Source of the DNA: Segatella baroniae B14 | GTDB taxonomy: Bacteria > Bacteroidota > Bacteroidia > Bacteroidales > Bacteroidaceae | Length of the DNA: 64,000 nucleotides | Assembly (NCBI RefSeq): GCF_022024235.1 | Contig: NZ_CP091799.1 | Coordinates: forward strand, 131,501 to 195,500 | Direction: 5' to 3' | In this document: piece after piece, positions 27,386-36,416 of the stretch | How the letters are laid out: the number at the start of each line of letters is the position of its first letter | How positions within the stretch are numbered: position 1 is the first letter of the stretch | Notes under the pieces: model-generated | Databases searched by the model: none | Told to the model about the DNA's origin: nothing | What the model saw: only the letters and a program-made list of their open reading frames with translations | Translations under genes and position numbers: made by a program

Positions 27386-28951
27386 TTAGAATTCTGAGGT
27401 AAAGTGGAATTTAATATGCTTGAAATCCTGTTCTGCCATGCTCAGAACGTAGCCTGAGTCAGCCAAGAATACATCACGGCCTTCGATATCCTTAGCCATA
27501 TATTGGTACTTACGCTTCTTGAAATTCTCTAGCTCCTGTTCATCGTCACTTTCTATCCAGCACGCTTTGTGCAAGTGAACAGGTTCCCAGCGACACTTAG
27601 CATTGTATTCATGCTCCAGACGATACTGGATAACCTCAAACTGCAACTGACCTACTGTACCAATGATTCGACGATTATTAAACTGATTAACAAACATTTG
27701 GGCTACACCCTCATTCATCAACTGTTCAATACCCTTTTGGAACTGTTTGCTCTTCATAGGGTCGTCATTTTCGATGTATTTAAACAAAAGAGGAGAGAAA
27801 GAAGGAAGACCACGGAAGTGAATATTCTCGCCTTCAGTCAATGTATCACCAATTTTGAAAATGCCATTATCCGGTAAACCTACAATATCACCAGGGTATG
27901 CTTCGTCTACGGTACTCTTGCGTTGAGCCATAAACTGAGTAGGACTGCTGAATCGTACCGTCTTATCCAGACGGATATGGTGATAAGGGGCATTACGAAC
28001 GAACTTACCCGAGCAAACTTTGCAGAATGCAATACAGCTACGGTGATTAGGGTCAATATTAGCAGTAATCTTAAAGATGAAACCAGTGAACTTAGGTTCT
28101 GTTGGTTCTACCATTCGTTCTTCAGCCTTGGTTGGCTTTGGACTTGGTGCTATCTGTACGAAACAATCGAGTAGCTCTTGTACACCGAAGTTATTGAGTG
28201 CAGATCCAAAGAATACAGGTGCAACTTCAGCATTACGATAGCTTTCGATATCAAATTCCGGATATACTCCATTTACAAGTTCAAGATCGTCACGAAGTTG
28301 GCTGGCATTTTCTGCACCTACTTGCTCGTCAAGGTTATTGCTGTTAATATCGATTTCTACCTTTTCTGTTACTCGCTGTTTGTTAGGTGTAAACAAGTTT
28401 AGTTTCTGTTCGTAGATATTGTATACACCTTTGAAACGCTGACCTTGGTTGATAGGCCAGCTGAGCGGACGAACATGGATGTTCAGTTCTTCTTCTAGTT
28501 CATCCAACAAGTCGAAAGGATCGCGTCCTTCACGGTCCATCTTGTTTATAAATATAATCACAGGGGTATTGCGCATACGGCAAACCTCCATCAATTTACG
28601 CGTTTGAGCCTCCACACCTTTAGCAGAGTCTACCACGATGATAGCAGAATCTACAGCAGTAAGAGTACGATAAGTATCTTCAGCGAAGTCTTGGTGACCA
28701 GGAGTATCCAGAATATTAACCTTATAGCCGTTATAATCGAACTCCATGACAGAGGTAGATACAGAGATACCACGTTGTTTCTCTATATCCATCCAGTCAG
28801 AAGTAGCCGTTTTCTTAATCTTGTTGTTCTTTACAGCACCAGCTACTTGAATTTGTCCACCGAAGAGCAAGAACTTTTCGGTTAAAGTTGTCTTACCCGC
28901 ATCCGGGTGTGATATAATCGCAAAGGTGCGACGTCTTTCTATTTCAGTCAT
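27386..28951 (-). CDS. prfC: Peptide chain release factor 3
   Basis: 521 residues, GTPase that recycles RF1/RF2 from the ribosome. P-loop SHPDAGKT at 14-21, switch region [29 protein letters not shown] and the RF3-specific [12 protein letters not shown] and [14 protein letters not shown]. The C-terminal domain III includes [16 protein letters not shown]. Full length. Last gene of a four-gene minus-strand run (LysE, DUF4924, rfbD, prfC), 43 bases after rfbD. Confidence 0.97.
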   Translation of the reverse strand: MTEIERRRTFAIISHPDAGKTTLTEKFLLFGGQIQVAGAVKNNKIKKTATSDWMDIEKQRGISVSTSVMEFDYNGYKVNILDTPGHQDFAEDTYRTLTAVDSAIIVVDSAKGVEAQTRKLMEVCRMRNTPVIIFINKMDREGRDPFDLLDELEEELNIHVRPLSWPINQGQRFKGVYNIYEQKLNLFTPNKQRVTEKVEIDINSNNLDEQVGAENASQLRDDLELVNGVYPEFDIESYRNAEVAPVFFGSALNNFGVQELLDCFVQIAPSPKPTKAEERMVEPTEPKFTGFIFKITANIDPNHRSCIAFCKVCSGKFVRNAPYHHIRLDKTVRFSSPTQFMAQRKSTVDEAYPGDIVGLPDNGIFKIGDTLTEGENIHFRGLPSFSPLLFKYIENDDPMKSKQFQKGIEQLMNEGVAQMFVNQFNNRRIIGTVGQLQFEVIQYRLEHEYNAKCRWEPVHLHKACWIESDDEQELENFKKRKYQYMAKDIEGRDVFLADSGYVLSMAEQDFKHIKFHFTSEF

Positions 28952-28994
28952 ACTAAATACGGGGGCTCGCGCCTCTCTTTTTACGGTTTTAATA

Positions 28995-29894
28995 TTATGC
29001 TTTGATTACATTCATGTTACGCATACAGGTTTTCAGTGAATCTACCCAGTATGGCACGTGAATGCCAAATGTTTCTTTTATTTTGGTCTTATCAAGTACA
29101 GAGTAGGCCGGACGTGTCACTGGACTCGGAAACTCGTTGCTGTGACAAGGTTGGATATCGCAGTTTGTATTACCTGCTAGTTCGGCAATCTTTACAGTAA
29201 AGTCATACCAGCTGCATACGCCTTCATTGCTATAATGATATACACCAGTATTACCTTCATATTTTCTATTTTCGATAATATCAAAGATTGCTGTAGCTAA
29301 ATCACCAGCGTATGTTGGTGTACCTGTCTGGTCGAATACCACTTTCAGTTGTGGTTTGCTTGCGGTAAGGTTAAGCATAGTCTTTACGAAGTTGTGACCA
29401 AATTCACTATAAAGCCATGCTGTACGGATGATAAGATAATTTACGCCCGAGGCCTGAATTTTCTGTTCTCCATGTAGTTTAGTCATGCCGTATACACCTG
29501 TAGGGGTACCTTTCTGGTCTTCCTTGCATGGCGTATTATAAGGATCACCACCGAATACATAGTCGGTACTAATATGTACCAGTTCCCCATCAACTTCCTT
29601 CATTGCCTTGGCCAGATTTTCTGGAGCTGTAGCATTGAGAGTCTCAACAATATCACCAGCAGTCTCAGCTTTGTCTACATTAGTCCAGGCTGCACAGTTG
29701 ATGATGCATTTTACATCCTGTTCTTTTACAATTTTTCGAACATCTTCCAACTTTGTGATGTCGAGAATAGTTGTTTCAACACCTTCCAATGCTATTACAT
29801 CTGTAAAGATATAATGATCTTGAGTTGATTGTTGGCTTACTAATCTGATTTCGTTACCCAACTGTCCGTTGGCGCCTGTTACTAATATATTCAT
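28995..29894 (-). CDS. rfbD: dTDP-4-dehydrorhamnose reductase
   Basis: 299 residues, short extended SDR. NAD(P)-binding TGANGQLG at 6-13, catalytic Tyr135 and Lys139 in [17 protein letters not shown], and the C-terminal [12 protein letters not shown] typical of RmlD. It makes dTDP-L-rhamnose, the last step of that pathway; rmlA, rmlB and rmlC are not in the window. Although a polysaccharide gene by function, it sits in a housekeeping cluster here, an arrangement common in Bacteroidetes. Confidence 0.95.
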   Translation of the reverse strand: MNILVTGANGQLGNEIRLVSQQSTQDHYIFTDVIALEGVETTILDITKLEDVRKIVKEQDVKCIINCAAWTNVDKAETAGDIVETLNATAPENLAKAMKEVDGELVHISTDYVFGGDPYNTPCKEDQKGTPTGVYGMTKLHGEQKIQASGVNYLIIRTAWLYSEFGHNFVKTMLNLTASKPQLKVVFDQTGTPTYAGDLATAIFDIIENRKYEGNTGVYHYSNEGVCSWYDFTVKIAELAGNTNCDIQPCHSNEFPSPVTRPAYSVLDKTKIKETFGIHVPYWVDSLKTCMRNMNVIKA

Positions 29895-29915
29895 TTTTTG
29901 ACTACTTTTATGTGT

Positions 29916-30470
29916 TTATTCATTGTCACCAAAGTCAAGACCTTCAGTGTTGTCCTTAATATAATAATCGCTTAGCATGCCGATGAAGAGTGTAATCTCT
30001 TGGAAGGCATGTTCTGTTTCTGGCGAAATACTTTTTTTCTGGAGCTGCAACATCATTTTACCATAGAGAGCATTAAAGCAAGTTTCGATTTCGTTTACAT
30101 CCTCTTCGCCCTTGTGTCTTAATTCCACGATGTATGGTAACACCTTATAGTATTCAGCGTTGTAAACAGGGAATCGTGTAGACTGCAACATACGATTGTG
30201 CAAGTCGATAATATCCTGCATAATCACATTATTCACGTTTAGGTGTCCGAAATCACGTTTACCTTCCTCGTTCATCATGCGGATGAGGTTACCGAACCAG
30301 TCGATTTCTTCATCCATCTGCTCTTCGGTAAGGTTTGTGAATTTCGAAATATACATTTTCTTTATCACTGGCAGACTGCATCCCATCGCACGTATGGTAT
30401 CTTCGATTTGCCACATGTAGAGCATATACTCTGCAATAGATTTCTTTCTTAATTCTTGAGCAATAAACAT
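29916..30470 (-). CDS. DUF4924 family protein
   Basis: 184 residues, all-alpha, no signal peptide. The opening MFIAQELRKKSIAEYMLYMWQIED and the region KFTNLTEEQMDEEIDWFGNL match DUF4924, a Bacteroidetes-specific family of unknown function that is regularly found between a LysE-type exporter and rfbD. Only context can be given: it is 21 bases after the exporter gene and 21 before rfbD, hence co-transcribed. No catalytic motif is visible. Confidence 0.88.
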   Translation of the reverse strand: MFIAQELRKKSIAEYMLYMWQIEDTIRAMGCSLPVIKKMYISKFTNLTEEQMDEEIDWFGNLIRMMNEEGKRDFGHLNVNNVIMQDIIDLHNRMLQSTRFPVYNAEYYKVLPYIVELRHKGEEDVNEIETCFNALYGKMMLQLQKKSISPETEHAFQEITLFIGMLSDYYIKDNTEGLDFGDNE

Positions 30471-30491
30471 ATATTTCCTTTTAAAAACGTG

Positions 30492-31169
30492 TTAAATACT
30501 AGTTGGGAACAGATAAATATTAAATATTGTACCTACTAGAGATACGATACTGAAAATGATGACACAACTACCAATAATGCGGTTGATGATAATCACACCT
30601 GTCTGGTCGAACTTTGTACGAATCTTATCGATAAGCCATGTTAATCCATACCACCATAGCAAAGCTCCGAAAAGCATGGCTGCATACCCTAAGATCATGA
30701 GTGAAGGTTCATGAGGGTGCACAAAATTAAACTGAGCAAAAAGCGCCATAAATAGAAGCATAATCAGAGGATTGGATAGCGTGATTAAAAATCCGGTTAC
30801 ACCATTATGCCACAGTGTACCCAGTTTTTTTTGACCTCCTTGATGTGCTTTTTTTAAAGGATTGCTGAAGAAACTGAGTAGTCCAAACACAAGGAGCATG
30901 ATTCCACCTACTAACTGAAGATAGAATTTATTAACCGGGTTATTAATAAGATCGACCACGAAACTCATTCCTGCACCTGTTAAAAGGGCATAAAGGAGAT
31001 CGCTTGCTGCGGCACCGATGCCGGTTACGAAACCGAACCAACGGCCTTTTTTCTGGGTTCGTTGAACACAAAGAATGCCAACAGGTCCCATTGGAGCTGA
31101 AGCGGCGACACCTATAATGATGCCTTTAATAATCAGTTCCAGAATATCTATATGAAATTGAAATGGCAT
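30492..31169 (-). CDS. LysE family membrane exporter
   Basis: 225 residues with six predicted membrane segments. The motif GVAASAPMGPVGILCVQRTQ near residue 18-38 is the LysE/RhtB signature (GxxPGP-type loop). A broken hydrophobic stretch GFLITLSNPLIMLLFMALF carries the second conserved NP motif. Amino-acid or small-metabolite export is inferred from the family; the substrate is not known. First gene of the operon with DUF4924, rfbD and prfC; a -33/-7 promoter lies just upstream. Confidence 0.9.
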   Translation of the reverse strand: MPFQFHIDILELIIKGIIIGVAASAPMGPVGILCVQRTQKKGRWFGFVTGIGAAASDLLYALLTGAGMSFVVDLINNPVNKFYLQLVGGIMLLVFGLLSFFSNPLKKAHQGGQKKLGTLWHNGVTGFLITLSNPLIMLLFMALFAQFNFVHPHEPSLMILGYAAMLFGALLWWYGLTWLIDKIRTKFDQTGVIIINRIIGSCVIIFSIVSLVGTIFNIYLFPTSI

Positions 31170-31189
31170 ATTTATATTTTTTCAATTTG

Positions 31190-31221
31190 CAAAATTACAA
31201 AATTTAATTGATATGCGACAA
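31190..31221 (-). promoter_or_regulatory. Promoter of the LysE-DUF4924-rfbD-prfC operon
   Basis: Minus strand: TTG at 31221-31219, 21 bases, TAATTTTG at 31197-31190, about 20 bases before the LysE start. Confidence 0.5.
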
Positions 31222-31258
31222 TAACGCAGTGGTTATTTGAAAAAATAGCGAAATCTTC

Positions 31259-31290
31259 TTGTTTCTTTTCCTTTTTTTTATTTATCTTTG
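31259..31290 (+). promoter_or_regulatory. Promoter of the ROK kinase gene
   Basis: TTG at 31259-31261, 21 bases, TATCTTTG at 31283-31290, about 34 bases before the ATG at 31325. It is divergent from the LysE promoter. Confidence 0.55.
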
Positions 31291-31324
31291 CTTTATATAA
31301 TTCTAACTAATAAATTTGTAATTG

Positions 31325-32305
31325 ATGAATGAACAATCTATGAAGCCGTATGTAATCGGCTTGGATCTGGGTGGTACAAACTCAGTCTTTGGAATCGTAG
31401 ACGCTCGTGGCGAGATTAAGGCAACTACAGCAATTAAGACACAAGGCTTTAAAGATGTAAATGATTATGTAAAAGCAAGTATAGAGGCTCTTATGCCGAT
31501 TATTGATTCTGTTGGTGGTATGGACACCATTAAGGCTATGGGTATTGGTGCTCCAAACGGTAATTATTATAAAGGTACAATTGAATTTGCTCCAAATTTG
31601 GAGTGGGCGCACGATGGTATCGTTCCTTTAGCAGATCTCTTCTCTAAGGCTTTAGGTGGTCTTCCTGTAGCATTGACTAACGATGCAAATGCTGCTGCTT
31701 TAGGTGAAATGACTTATGGCGTAGCTCGTGGCATGAAAAACTTTATTGATATAACATTAGGTACAGGTGTTGGTTCTGGTATTGTCATCAATGGTCAGTT
31801 GGTGTATGGTTGTGATGGTTTTGCTGGCGAGTTGGGCCATGTTACTATGGTTCGTGGTAAAGAGGGTCGTACTTGCGGCTGTGGCCATACCGGTTGTCTT
31901 GAGGCCTATTGTTCTGCTACTGGTGTAGCGCGTACTGCTCGTGAATTTTTGGCCAACAGTGATGAAGATTCATTGCTTCGTGCTTTAAAGCCAGAGAATA
32001 TTACCAGTCTTGAGGTTAGTTTGGCAGCTGCTAAGGGTGATGCTTTAGCATTGCGTGTATATGAGTTCACAGGTAACATGCTTGGTGAGGCTTGTGCTGA
32101 CTTTGCTGCTTTTTGTAGTCCTGAGGCTTTCGTATTCTTTGGTGGTTTGACCAAAGCTGGCGATCTCCTTATGAATCATGTTAAGCGATCATATGATGAG
32201 CATGTCATGAAGATTTTCAAGGGTAAAGCGAAGTTCCTTATTTCTACCCTTGATGGTAGCAGTGCTGCTGTTCTTGGCGCTTCTGCTGTGGGTTGGGATA
32301 TATAA
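31325..32305 (+). CDS. ROK family sugar kinase (glucokinase-like)
   Basis: 326 residues from the ATG at 31325 (a TTG one codon earlier is less likely). ATP-binding IGLDLGGTNSVFGIVD near the N-terminus; sugar-binding ALTNDANAAALGEM; the ROK zinc motif CGCGHTGCLEAYCS; FVFFGGLTKAGD near the C-terminus. It lacks the N-terminal helix-turn-helix of ROK repressors, so it is a kinase, probably of glucose or a related hexose, in the cytoplasm. Single-gene unit with its own promoter and terminator. Confidence 0.93.
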   Translation: MNEQSMKPYVIGLDLGGTNSVFGIVDARGEIKATTAIKTQGFKDVNDYVKASIEALMPIIDSVGGMDTIKAMGIGAPNGNYYKGTIEFAPNLEWAHDGIVPLADLFSKALGGLPVALTNDANAAALGEMTYGVARGMKNFIDITLGTGVGSGIVINGQLVYGCDGFAGELGHVTMVRGKEGRTCGCGHTGCLEAYCSATGVARTAREFLANSDEDSLLRALKPENITSLEVSLAAAKGDALALRVYEFTGNMLGEACADFAAFCSPEAFVFFGGLTKAGDLLMNHVKRSYDEHVMKIFKGKAKFLISTLDGSSAAVLGASAVGWDI

Positions 32306-32326
32306 TGCGTAAATCATATACTATAG

Positions 32327-32363
32327 AAATTGGGCATGCCGTAATGGTATGCCCAATTTTTTT
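32327..32363 (+). terminator. Intrinsic terminator after the ROK kinase gene
   Basis: Stem AAATTGGGCAT / ATGCCCAATTT with two further CC/GG pairs in the loop and a seven-T run. It is 21 bases past the ROK stop. Confidence 0.88.
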
Positions 32364-32405
32364 GGTAATGATGTTACCAAGCCTTAGTAATATGATATAT
32401 TTTCT

Positions 32406-34202
32406 TTATTCTGCCGAAAGGTCTGTGATAATTTTTCGATACATTGAATACATGCGCATACGGCTGATATAGCCAATAAGTTTCTCGTCATTATCTACTA
32501 CTGGTAATTGTTGGGCATCGGTTGCATCAAACTGTTTCATGACATCGGTCATTGCTTCGTGTTCGTGGAGTGTTGCTGCAGGTTCCATCATTAATTGTCG
32601 CACAGTAAATTTCTGATAGAGTTCTGTGCGGAAGATAATATGGCGCAACTGAGCCACATCGATGATACCAAGTAAGGTCTTGTCTTGATCAAGTACAGGC
32701 AAAAAGTTGGTATGACTTCGACTAATGGCATTGACCAATTTGCCCATGGGTAAGTCTGGACCAACATAGCTATAGTCTTTCTCGATAACACTGTGCATAC
32801 TCATCAGAGTAAGGGCAGCCTGGTCTGTATGATGAGTCAATAATTTACCTTCACGTGCAAGGCGGAGAGCATAAATACTATGGGTCTCAAAAATGTTGGT
32901 AGTAAGATAGGCTGAAATGCAGACAATCATTAGTGGAATGAAAAGCTGATAGCCACCTGTTAATTCGGCAATCAGAAATATTCCAGTAAGGGGTGCGTGC
33001 ATTACGGCAGTCATAACACCTGCCATGCCCATTAGAGTAAAGTTCTTTTCTGGAATATAAACACCAAATTGTTCTGTGTTCCACAAGTGTGAAAAGAAGA
33101 AACCAAAGAATCCTCCAATGAAAAGGGAAGGAGCAAAGGTACCACCACAGCCACCACTACCATTTGTTGCTGATGTGGCGAAGACTTTTGTAAAGCATAC
33201 GATACCTACATATAATAAGAGCAGATTGCTATGGCCAGCGAATAAACTCCCATTCATTATTGTTCCCCAATCTGCTGCAGTATTGCCTGAGAGAAATATA
33301 TTGATGTCACTATATCCTTCACCATAGAGTGATGGGAAAAAGAAAATTAAGCTGCTTAGGAGTAATCCGCCACATGCTAGTTTAAGATATGGTCGATTGC
33401 TCATTTTTGCAAACATGCCTTCACACGAAGACATGGCACGCATAAAATATAAGCCAACAAATCCACAGCAGATACCCAAGAGAATACATGCTGGTGTACG
33501 ATTCATTTCCCAAGGATTATTCAAGGTAAAATCGAAGAGAGACTCTGTGCCAACAAACACATAAGAAAACAGTGTGGCTGTTACGCAGCTAATTAGAATA
33601 GGCAATAGTGAGGCCATATTCAAGTCTACCATTAGAATTTCCAATGTAAATACTAATCCGGCTATTGGTGTTTTGAAGATACCGGCAATAGCGGCGCTTG
33701 CACCACATCCAACCAGAAGCATTAGAGTCTTGTTGTCTAACTTACACAATTGACCAAGAGTACTACCGATAGCAGATCCGGTGAGAACAATAGGAGCCTC
33801 GGCTCCTACGGAACCACCAAATCCGATGGTGATGCCAGAAGCTATAACAGACGACCAGCAGTTATGAGCTTTTAGTCGGGCACGCTTGGTCGACATTGCA
33901 TAAAGTACTCGTGTGATACCATGTGATATATTATCCCTTACAACATATTTAATGAAAAGTGATGTAAGGTAAATACCTATAACTGGAAATAAAAGGTAAA
34001 GCCAGTTGAAAGAATCTTCACTAAAGTTAGCCGTCAGCAGGTGTCGAATCTCGTGGGTAATAGAATGAAGAATATAAGCAGCTACGGAAGCTAAAAAACC
34101 GATGACGAAAGACAAAATAAGTGTCATCTGTCTGTCGGTAATATGCTCCTGTCTCCAAGTTATAATTTTTCCGCTTAAACTATTATCTTTAATCTCTTCC
34201 AC
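32406..34202 (-). CDS. CLC chloride channel/antiporter with two CBS domains
   Basis: 598 residues. Membrane part about 25-430 with the anion-path motifs GFGGSVGAEAPIV (gating Glu135) and GSGGCGGTFAPSLFIGGFFG; the first selectivity motif, normally GSGIP, here reads SHGIT (93-97), with His in place of the usual Ser. The C-terminal 440-598 has two CBS domains (VIEKDYSYVGPDLPMGKLV..., LMMEPAATLHEHEAMTDVM...), which usually bind adenine nucleotides and regulate gating. Inner membrane protein; chloride or fluoride transport cannot be told apart by eye, though the CBS domains and size favour the chloride type. It follows the Sua5 gene by 42 bases and may be co-transcribed. Confidence 0.93.
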   Translation of the reverse strand: MEEIKDNSLSGKIITWRQEHITDRQMTLILSFVIGFLASVAAYILHSITHEIRHLLTANFSEDSFNWLYLLFPVIGIYLTSLFIKYVVRDNISHGITRVLYAMSTKRARLKAHNCWSSVIASGITIGFGGSVGAEAPIVLTGSAIGSTLGQLCKLDNKTLMLLVGCGASAAIAGIFKTPIAGLVFTLEILMVDLNMASLLPILISCVTATLFSYVFVGTESLFDFTLNNPWEMNRTPACILLGICCGFVGLYFMRAMSSCEGMFAKMSNRPYLKLACGGLLLSSLIFFFPSLYGEGYSDINIFLSGNTAADWGTIMNGSLFAGHSNLLLLYVGIVCFTKVFATSATNGSGGCGGTFAPSLFIGGFFGFFFSHLWNTEQFGVYIPEKNFTLMGMAGVMTAVMHAPLTGIFLIAELTGGYQLFIPLMIVCISAYLTTNIFETHSIYALRLAREGKLLTHHTDQAALTLMSMHSVIEKDYSYVGPDLPMGKLVNAISRSHTNFLPVLDQDKTLLGIIDVAQLRHIIFRTELYQKFTVRQLMMEPAATLHEHEAMTDVMKQFDATDAQQLPVVDNDEKLIGYISRMRMYSMYRKIITDLSAE

Positions 34203-34244
34203 GTAATCTCTTTCTCTTACTAGTTGGCAAAATATAATAAATTA

Positions 34245-34823
34245 CTATTTTCTGATAATCTGGATTTCTCCGTTTTGTGACAGCTTCACAATACTGCTAG
34301 GAGTATGTGGCTTATGTTCATTGCGACGAGATGCGCAAACATAGTCTACAGCTTCGAGCAAAACAGGATCAATGTCACGATAGTTAGACGCAGCAGGCTG
34401 TCCGCTGATATTAGCACTTGTGCTTACTATTGGTTTTTGGAATCGGTAGCAGAGTTCGTGACTAAATTTTTCCTTCGTGATACGAACAGCAAGACTTCCG
34501 TCTTCTGCTACCAAGTTGCTGGCAACGCCATTCGCATTGTCAAGAATAACAGTAGTAGGTTTCGTGTTTTCTGAAATCGATTCAAATAAATCCCATGCGA
34601 CGTTAGGAATGTCTCTGAAATAGCGTTGTAGACGATTGTCGCTATCAACTAAGCAAATGAGAGCTTTAGAATCATCCCTTTTTTTTATCTTATATACCTT
34701 AGCAACAGCTTCTGCATTTGTTGCGTCACAGCCAATACCCCAAACAGTATCTGTTGGATAGAGAATAACACCGCCTTTACGCATTACAGCGACGGCGTTT
34801 TTAATATCTTCTTCTTGCGTCAT
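34245..34823 (-). CDS. tsaC: L-threonylcarbamoyladenylate synthase (Sua5/YciO/YrdC)
   Basis: 192 residues, single YrdC domain without the C-terminal Sua5 domain. Makes threonylcarbamoyl-AMP from Thr, bicarbonate and ATP for the t6A37 tRNA modification. Visible motifs: GGVILYPTDTVWGIGCDA, KIKKRDDSKALICL, the PTTVILDN strand and PIVSTSANISGQPAA. A clear promoter lies 24-55 bases upstream on the minus strand. YciO-type paralogues cannot be fully excluded. Confidence 0.9.
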   Translation of the reverse strand: MTQEEDIKNAVAVMRKGGVILYPTDTVWGIGCDATNAEAVAKVYKIKKRDDSKALICLVDSDNRLQRYFRDIPNVAWDLFESISENTKPTTVILDNANGVASNLVAEDGSLAVRITKEKFSHELCYRFQKPIVSTSANISGQPAASNYRDIDPVLLEAVDYVCASRRNEHKPHTPSSIVKLSQNGEIQIIRK

Positions 34824-34846
34824 ATTATTTTATTATATCAGATTAG

Positions 34847-34878
34847 CAAATGTAGCTAAATTTTTCTAAAATTCCAAA
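34847..34878 (-). promoter_or_regulatory. Promoter of the tsaC gene
   Basis: Minus strand: TTTG at 34878-34875, 20 bases, TACATTTG at 34854-34847; leader about 17 bases. Confidence 0.6.
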
Positions 34879-34937
34879 AAATGAGAAATTTTTCTTGTTT
34901 TTTATACCTTAATCGGTAATATAAATCAAAATTTTAA

Positions 34938-34945
34938 TAACTTTG
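34938..34945 (+). promoter_or_regulatory. Candidate -7 box immediately before fmt
   Basis: TAACTTTG ends 6 bases before the fmt ATG, so the transcript would have almost no 5' leader. No TTTG is seen at the expected -33 position, so support is weak. Confidence 0.35.
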
Positions 34946-34951
34946 CGTTCT

Positions 34952-35932
34952 ATGACTAAAGAAGATTTACGTATCGTTTTTATGGGAACACCGGAATTTG
35001 CGGTGGAATCTCTTCGAGCTCTCGTAGAGGGAGGGTATAATGTGGTGGCTGTAGTAACACAGCCAGATAAGCCTGTTGGTCGCCATCAGGATGTATTGCA
35101 GGCTTCTCAGGTAAAACAGTATGCACTTAGTGTAGGATTACCCGTATTGCAACCTGTGAAGATGAAAGATCCTGCTTTTGTAGAAGAACTTCGTTCGTAT
35201 AAGGCTGATCTCCAAGTTGTCGTCGCCTTCCGTATGTTACCAGAGATAGTGTGGGGTATGCCTCGATTGGGTACTTTTAATGTGCATGCAGCTTTATTGC
35301 CTCAGTATCGTGGGGCAGCTCCGATTAATTGGGCTGTAATTAACGGTGAGACAGAGACTGGTGTTACAACATTCTTCTTGGATCATGACATAGATACTGG
35401 GCGCATCATTATGCAAAAACATTTTCCTATTCCTGATCAGGCTGATGTGGAATATGTTTATGATGGTTTGATGCATTTAGGTGCGGATATTGCTATTGAA
35501 ACGATTGATCAGATAATAGCTTGCAATGGTGAAATTGAGTCTATGCCACAGCCTGCTGAAGGCGAAATTGAATTGAAGCATGCTCCTAAGATCTTTAAGG
35601 AGACTTGTGAAATCAATTGGAATCAGCCTGCTAAGCGTATTTATGATTTCATACGTGGTCTTTCTCCATATCCTGGTACTTGGACTAATCTGAAAGAGGT
35701 GTCTAATGAGGATGCTAAAGCTTTGGTTTTGAAAATTTTTAAAACTGCAAAGACTGATCAGCCTGTTCATGATCCTGTGGGAACAATTAAGGTGGATAAG
35801 TCTCACCTATATGTTGCTACTGCTGATAGCTGGTTAGAAATATTAGAGTTACAAATGCCTGGAAAGAAGCGAATGTTGATTAAGGATTTCTTGAATGGCA
35901 ATCGTGACTTCGATAAGTATCGTGTGGAATAA
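34952..35932 (+). CDS. fmt: Methionyl-tRNA formyltransferase
   Basis: 326 residues from the ATG at 34952 (MTKEDLRIVFMGTPEF), which fits the family start; a TTG nine bases upstream is unlikely. Formylates initiator Met-tRNA with 10-formyl-THF. Catalytic Asn/His/Asp are in NVHAALLPQYRGAAPINWAV and DHDIDTG; the C-terminal OB-like domain starts near 205 (IYDFIRGLSPYPGTW). Single gene on the plus strand; the 3' end is followed by a long hairpin. Confidence 0.96.
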   Translation: MTKEDLRIVFMGTPEFAVESLRALVEGGYNVVAVVTQPDKPVGRHQDVLQASQVKQYALSVGLPVLQPVKMKDPAFVEELRSYKADLQVVVAFRMLPEIVWGMPRLGTFNVHAALLPQYRGAAPINWAVINGETETGVTTFFLDHDIDTGRIIMQKHFPIPDQADVEYVYDGLMHLGADIAIETIDQIIACNGEIESMPQPAEGEIELKHAPKIFKETCEINWNQPAKRIYDFIRGLSPYPGTWTNLKEVSNEDAKALVLKIFKTAKTDQPVHDPVGTIKVDKSHLYVATADSWLEILELQMPGKKRMLIKDFLNGNRDFDKYRVE

Positions 35933-35939
35933 TAAAAAT

Positions 35940-36022
35940 AGCAGGGAGAGCGTGCTTCGTTGCCTTTTGTAGAATATGCATTTAAAGTATATGGCAATCC
36001 GATGCACGAATAGCCCCCTGCT
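35940..36022. terminator. Long imperfect hairpin, likely terminator of the riboswitch RNA (minus) and fmt (plus)
   Basis: An 83-base imperfect palindrome: outer stem AGCAGGG / CCCTGCT, middle stems CGTGC/GCACG, TCG/CGA and TGCC/GGCA separated by small mismatches, and an AT-rich inner part. On the minus strand it is followed by TATTTTTATTATT, a plausible U-run; on the plus strand the following sequence is less U-rich. It may also be a structured RNA element of its own. Confidence 0.55.
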
Positions 36023-36183
36023 TTCGTGTTTTCATGGGATAGATTTATATATATAGAAGTTCAGTAAGGTATGTGATCTTGGTTTGAATTAGCTTATATA
36101 TATTACTACTTGTGTAATCAAATTTTCTTTGAAGTTTTATGAAAAAGAGGGGAGATGCTATGTCGAAAAATATGAAAGTATAA

Positions 36184-36272
36184 CTACGCAATCCCTTCGA
36201 CGGCATTACCCGTATCAGGTTATGGTAGGGTCTGTTCTCAGCTGGAGAATTCTCCGAGCACCCCTTTGCTAG
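36184..36272 (-). promoter_or_regulatory. TPP (thiamine pyrophosphate) riboswitch
   Basis: Minus strand carries the THI-box core in order: GGGGTGC at the start of P2, GCTGAGA, AACCTGAT, GGGTAATGCCG and CGAAGGGA, closed by P1 pairing CTAGCAA with TTGCGTAG (one bulged G). These are the conserved pyrimidine- and pyrophosphate-binding elements. A -33/-7 promoter lies directly upstream. Downstream on the minus strand there is no thiamine gene: only about 160 bases, the hairpin at 35940-36022, and then fmt on the opposite strand. A CCCCTC plus five T stretch (minus strand, about 36153-36142) may be part of an expression platform. Confidence 0.92.
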
Positions 36273-36289
36273 TCTGTCTGTGTTGGTTG

Positions 36290-36321
36290 CAAAATTAGGT
36301 ATTTTTATCAAACTAAACAAA
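36290..36321 (-). promoter_or_regulatory. Promoter of the TPP riboswitch transcript
   Basis: Minus strand: TTTG at 36321-36318, 20 bases, TAATTTTG at 36297-36290. Predicted start near 36283, about 10 bases before riboswitch P1. It lies beyond the ugd terminator, so the riboswitch RNA is an independent transcript. Confidence 0.65.
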
Positions 36322-36365
36322 TAAATCGTAATTTTTTTGATAAAAATACTTACTTTTGTTTATTA

Positions 36366-36415
36366 ACAATATAAAAATAGCAGAATCTTTTGAAATTCTG
36401 CTATTTTTATATTGT
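36366..36415 (-). terminator. Intrinsic terminator after ugd
   Basis: A perfect 21-base inverted repeat (outer ACAATAT, inner GCAGAAT) with an 8-base loop, starting directly at the ugd stop codon. A/T-rich outer arms give U-runs in both directions. Confidence 0.88.
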
Positions 36416-36416
36416 T

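Noticed and set aside
36045..36320. 91-codon minus-strand frame over the riboswitch region
   Set aside because: It runs straight through the TPP aptamer, which explains the conservation-like look; composition is not protein-like.
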